Assembly: GCA_964412115.1 (NCBI GenBank)
Contig: CAYPMM010000023.1
Location: 1-15,529, forward strand
Source of the DNA: HO2-45-28 sp964412115
GTDB lineage: Bacteria; Patescibacteriota; Minisyncoccia; HO2-45-28
DNA length: 15,529 nucleotides
Reading direction: 5' to 3'
Shown: in pieces, positions 12,791 through 15,529 of the stretch
Layout: the number at the start of each line of letters is the position of its first letter
How positions within the stretch are numbered: the first letter of the stretch is position 1
Position numbers and translations under genes: made by a program
The notes under the pieces: generated by a model
Database searches by the model: none
Seen by the model: the letters and a program-made list of their open reading frames with translations, nothing else
Told to the model about the DNA's origin: nothing

Positions 12791-13429
12791 ATGGTCATCA
12801 CTTATTACGGTCTTTCCTGCTTCAAGGTGTCTTCGGGCGAGTTTGTTTTGGCTTTCGACCCGCCGTCCAAAAAGTCGTCTTTCAAATCTCCGCGTTTCAG
12901 GGCCGACGCGGCGCTGATAAGCCATGACCACGAAAACCATAACGGCTACGAAATGATTTCCGGCAAGGAAAACGCTCTGCCTCTTAAAATAGACGGCCCG
13001 GGCGAATACGAACTGCAGGGCGTAAACATTTCCGGAATTTCATCGTTTCACGACTCGGTTTTGGGAAAAAAACACGGCTTAAACACGATTTATGTTGCTG
13101 AAGTTGAAGGCATAAAAATCTGCCACTTTGGAGATTTCGGAGAAAAAGAACTCGGAAACGAGGCCCTTGAGAAAATCGCGCCGGTAGACATTTTATTCCT
13201 GCCTATCGGCGGAAAAGACGTCATGGAACCGGAAACGGCATCGCGCGTAGCCAACCGGCTTGAGCCAAAAATAATAATACCGATGCATTATGAAAAAAAG
13301 GAGCTTGCGGAGTTTTTAAAAGAAGCCGGGGTTGAATCGGTTAAAGCCGAAGAAAAACTAACCGTAAAAAGAAAAGAACTGCCCGAAGGCAAGGCGCAAG
13401 TCGTGGTGTTAAAACCGTCAATTCAATAG
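12791..13429 (+). CDS. MBL-fold (UlaG-like) metal-dependent hydrolase
   Basis: Metallo-beta-lactamase-fold protein of 212 residues, cytoplasmic (no signal). It opens MVITYYGLSCFKVSSGEFVL, the usual start of UlaG-like MBL proteins (yyGhsCf.i...g..il.DP). The metal motif is SHDHENHNG: H45, H47 and H50 are present, but the Asp of HxHxDH is Asn49. Further ligands fit H87 (SSFHDSV), D115 (CHFGDFG) and H166 (IPMHYE). The DGPGEYEL segment (68-75) is common in this subfamily. Substrate unknown. First gene of a plus-strand operon with an 80-aa membrane protein (22-nt gap) and gyrA. The ATG is 8 nt from TATAAT with no SD. Confidence 0.88.
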   Translation: MVITYYGLSCFKVSSGEFVLAFDPPSKKSSFKSPRFRADAALISHDHENHNGYEMISGKENALPLKIDGPGEYELQGVNISGISSFHDSVLGKKHGLNTIYVAEVEGIKICHFGDFGEKELGNEALEKIAPVDILFLPIGGKDVMEPETASRVANRLEPKIIIPMHYEKKELAEFLKEAGVESVKAEEKLTVKRKELPEGKAQVVVLKPSIQ

Positions 13430-13451
13430 AATTAAAAATTACGTCAAACAA

Positions 13452-13694
13452 ATGAGCGTTTTGGATTTCATAGAAAAACTGCAGAAAAAACCGGTTGAAT
13501 CGCGGGAAAAAATACTCGCGGTTTCGGTAATAACCATTATGATTCTGCTAACCGCGGTTTGGGTCCAAACCGTCAGGCGCGATTTTTCGGGCTCCGCAAG
13601 ACAAGACGCCGGCCCTTTAAAGTCGCTCTGGACTGCCGCCGAAAACGGATTTAAAAGTACCGTAAACCAATTTCAAAATCTTAAAAATTTATAA
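13452..13694 (+). CDS. Hypothetical single-TM protein (80 aa) upstream of gyrA
   Basis: 80 residues: a basic, polar N-terminus (MSVLDFIEKLQKKPVESREK), one clear transmembrane helix at about 21-40 (ILAVSVITIMILLTAVWVQT), then RR and a polar tail of about 38 residues ending FQNLKNL that could be a short helix. The positive charges on both sides of the helix leave topology open. I do not recognise a family. It lies between the MBL gene (22 nt) and gyrA (9 nt) on the same strand, so it is co-transcribed. No SD before the ATG. Coding is supported by the tight spacing and by a sensible membrane-protein pattern. Confidence 0.75.
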   Translation: MSVLDFIEKLQKKPVESREKILAVSVITIMILLTAVWVQTVRRDFSGSARQDAGPLKSLWTAAENGFKSTVNQFQNLKNL

Positions 13695-13695
13695 T
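13690..13695 (+). promoter_or_regulatory. Perfect -10 hexamer before gyrA
   Basis: TATAAT overlaps the stop of the 80-aa gene and lies 8 nt before the gyrA ATG, the same spacing as at the other predicted leaderless starts. No convincing -35 is seen, so it may be chance in AT-rich sequence. Confidence 0.35.
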
Positions 13696-13703
13696 TTAAA
13701 AAT

Positions 13704-15529
13704 ATGGCCGAAAACGATAAAACGCGGATAACCCAAAGAGACATCGTCAAAGAAATGCGCGAGTCGTATTTGGATTACGCCATGTCGGTCATAGTCGCAA
13801 GGGCTCTGCCCGACGTCAGAGACGGCCTAAAACCGGTGCACCGGCGGATACTTTATACCATGCACGAAATGGGACTTACTTCGGGCGCCAAATTCAGAAA
13901 ATCGGCGGCTATCACCGGAGACGTAATGGGCAAATACCATCCGCATGGCGATACGGCAATTTACGATTCCATGGTCCGGATGGCTCAGCCCTGGAACATG
14001 CGCTATCCCCTGATAGACGGACAGGGAAACTTCGGCAACATTGACGGAGATTCGGCCGCGGCCCATCGCTACACCGAAGCGCGGATGACGCCGATTGCCG
14101 CCGAAGTGCTTCGCGATATTGAAAAGGACACGGTTGATTTTCAGCTCACTTACGACGGAACGAGAGCGGAGCCGAAACTTTTGCCGTCCGCCATACCCCA
14201 GCTTTTGCTGAACGGCTCTTTGGGAATCGCGGTTGGAATGGCGACCAACATCCCGCCGCATAATTTAAACGAAATAGTGGACGCGACCGCCCATTTGATA
14301 GACCACCCGAAAGCCTCAACCGAAGACCTGGTCAAATTCGTGCAGGGTCCGGACTTTCCGACCGGAGGCCTTGTTTTTGACAAAAAAGAAATCCACCAGG
14401 CTTACGCTTCCGGACGCGGAGGAGTGGTCACGAGGGGCGAGGCGGAAATAATAGAAAAAAAACCCGGGCAATATCAAATCGCGGTAAGCTCCATTCCGTA
14501 TCAGGTCAACAAATCCGAACTGATAATCAAAATGGCCGAACTGGTGCGCGAGAAAAAAATAGAAGGCATAAAGGACATCAGAGACGAGTCGGATAAAGAC
14601 GGCCTCTCCATAATGATAGACCTCAAACAAGACGCTTTTCCGCAAAAAATACTGAACAACCTTTACAAACATACCGACCTTGAGCGGGTATATCACTTCA
14701 ACATGCTGGCGTTAGTTGACGGAATACAGCCGCAAATACTTTCGCTTAAAGTATTCCTTGAAAAATTCGTGGAGCACCGCAAGGTAGTCGTTGAACGCAG
14801 AGCGAAATTTGACTTAAATAAAGCCGAGGAGCGGGCCCATATTCTGGAGGGGCTGAAAAAGGCGCTGGATCATATTGACGCCATAATTAAAACAATAAGA
14901 AGTTCCGATGACCGCGAAACGGCGAAGAAAAATCTGATTAAAAAGTTCTCGTTTTCCGAGCGCCAAACCGACGCCATCTTAGACATGCGCTTGTCGGCTC
15001 TGGCTAATCTGGAGCGCCAGAAAATTACCGACGAACTTAAAGAAAAACAAAAACTTATCCGCGACATCAAAGCCCTGCTTAAAGACCCCAAAAAAATCCT
15101 TGAGGTCATCAAAAAAGAACTCGCGGATATTAAAAACAAATACGGAGACGAACGCAAAACAAAAGTCGTCCAGCACGCGGCCAAATCGTTTAAAGCCGAG
15201 GACCTGATACCGGAGGCCGAACAGGTAATGGTTTTAACCAAAGGCGGATACGCAAAAAGGGTCAATCCCGAAGAATACCGCCTGCAAAAACGCGGGGGGA
15301 AGGGCCTTATCGGCGCCGAAGTTAAAGAGGAAGATGTGGTCAGCGTTTTTCTTTCGGCCAACACCCACGACGACCTTCTTTTCTTTTCATCTTTGGGTAA
15401 AGTTTATCAGACCAAAATGTACGACGTGCCTGAAGGCAGGCGGACGGGTAAAGGAAAGTCGGTGTTAAACATTTTACCGCTTGCTTTAGGCGAAGACATA
15501 ACGTCGGTGCTGGCGGTGCCAAAAACAAA
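13704..15529 (+). CDS. gyrA: DNA gyrase subunit A, C-terminus cut by the window edge
   Basis: Breakage-rejoining subunit of gyrase, which introduces negative supercoils with GyrB and ATP. 608 codons are visible and the frame is open to the edge. ESYLDYAMSVIVARALPDVRDGLKPVHRRI (20-49) is the classic start. The quinolone-region helix GKYHPHGDTAIYDSMVRMAQ spans 76-95. Catalytic Tyr123 is in AAAHRYTEARM. A charged coiled-coil/tower region covers about 360-480. The C-terminal beta-pinwheel begins at about 500 and contains QKRGGKG (528-534), a variant of the GyrA box QRRGGKG needed for DNA wrapping, which favours gyrase over topoisomerase IV. Thr84 sits where E. coli has Ser83, and Asp88 matches Asp87. 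The ATG at 13704 is 9 nt after the 80-aa gene, SD-less. Confidence 0.96.
   Translation, partial: MAENDKTRITQRDIVKEMRESYLDYAMSVIVARALPDVRDGLKPVHRRILYTMHEMGLTSGAKFRKSAAITGDVMGKYHPHGDTAIYDSMVRMAQPWNMRYPLIDGQGNFGNIDGDSAAAHRYTEARMTPIAAEVLRDIEKDTVDFQLTYDGTRAEPKLLPSAIPQLLLNGSLGIAVGMATNIPPHNLNEIVDATAHLIDHPKASTEDLVKFVQGPDFPTGGLVFDKKEIHQAYASGRGGVVTRGEAEIIEKKPGQYQIAVSSIPYQVNKSELIIKMAELVREKKIEGIKDIRDESDKDGLSIMIDLKQDAFPQKILNNLYKHTDLERVYHFNMLALVDGIQPQILSLKVFLEKFVEHRKVVVERRAKFDLNKAEERAHILEGLKKALDHIDAIIKTIRSSDDRETAKKNLIKKFSFSERQTDAILDMRLSALANLERQKITDELKEKQKLIRDIKALLKDPKKILEVIKKELADIKNKYGDERKTKVVQHAAKSFKAEDLIPEAEQVMVLTKGGYAKRVNPEEYRLQKRGGKGLIGAEVKEEDVVSVFLSANTHDDLLFFSSLGKVYQTKMYDVPEGRRTGKGKSVLNILPLALGEDITSVLAVPKT

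Noticed and set aside
1..15529. tRNA genes, CRISPR arrays, insertion sequences, prophage or defence genes
   Set aside because: No cloverleaf-like segment, spaced direct repeats, transposase motifs or terminal inverted repeats were seen; all long frames are housekeeping genes.

Overview
The window looks like a chromosomal piece of a reduced-genome bacterium of the Candidate Phyla Radiation (Patescibacteria, Parcubacteria-like). This placement is inference from gene content and style: a B12-dependent ribonucleotide reductase as the only nucleotide reductase seen, a very short Mfd, a 152-residue signal peptidase, a four-repeat S1 protein, tight SD-less gene junctions, and ftsA-ftsZ placed next to ybeY/yqeY/rpsU rather than in a classical dcw cluster. 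The standard genetic code fits. Almost every base is coding and everything recognised is core housekeeping. There is no tRNA, rRNA, CRISPR array, insertion sequence or prophage.

Layout. Positions 1-102 hold the N-terminus of an M16 peptidase (minus strand). Positions 184-2937 hold nrdJ (minus), with its own promoter and terminator and a consensus DnaA box upstream. Positions 3093-8699 form one minus-strand run read lepB > hisS > HIT protein > rpsU > yqeY > ybeY > ftsA > ftsZ, closed by a hairpin/T-tract terminator. At 8700-8755 transcription diverges to pth (plus). pth ends at a bidirectional terminator shared with a convergent 51-codon, GTG-started two-helix membrane protein (9344-9499, minus), which has a very strong Shine-Dalgarno. 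From the same 30-bp promoter block a short Mfd-like translocase is read rightward (9565-11508). It converges on an S1-domain protein (11560-12735, minus) across a second bidirectional terminator. The S1 gene diverges from a plus-strand operon: MBL-fold hydrolase > 80-residue single-TM protein > gyrA (running off the right edge).

How the genes fit together: the region supports protein synthesis and quality control (hisS, pth, rpsU, S1 protein, ybeY, yqeY), secretion (lepB), cell division (ftsA, ftsZ), dNTP supply (nrdJ), DNA topology (gyrA) and transcription-coupled repair (Mfd-like).

No new multi-gene system is evident. The most interesting signal is regulatory. At most visible promoters the -10 hexamer sits only 6-9 nt from the start codon (pth, S1 gene, MBL gene, mfd, and with weaker support lepB, gyrA, rpsU, ftsZ), which predicts leaderless or nearly leaderless mRNAs. 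Good Shine-Dalgarno sequences appear only where a real leader exists (M16 peptidase, the 51-aa protein) or before ftsA inside an operon. Three divergent gene pairs share physically overlapping promoters.
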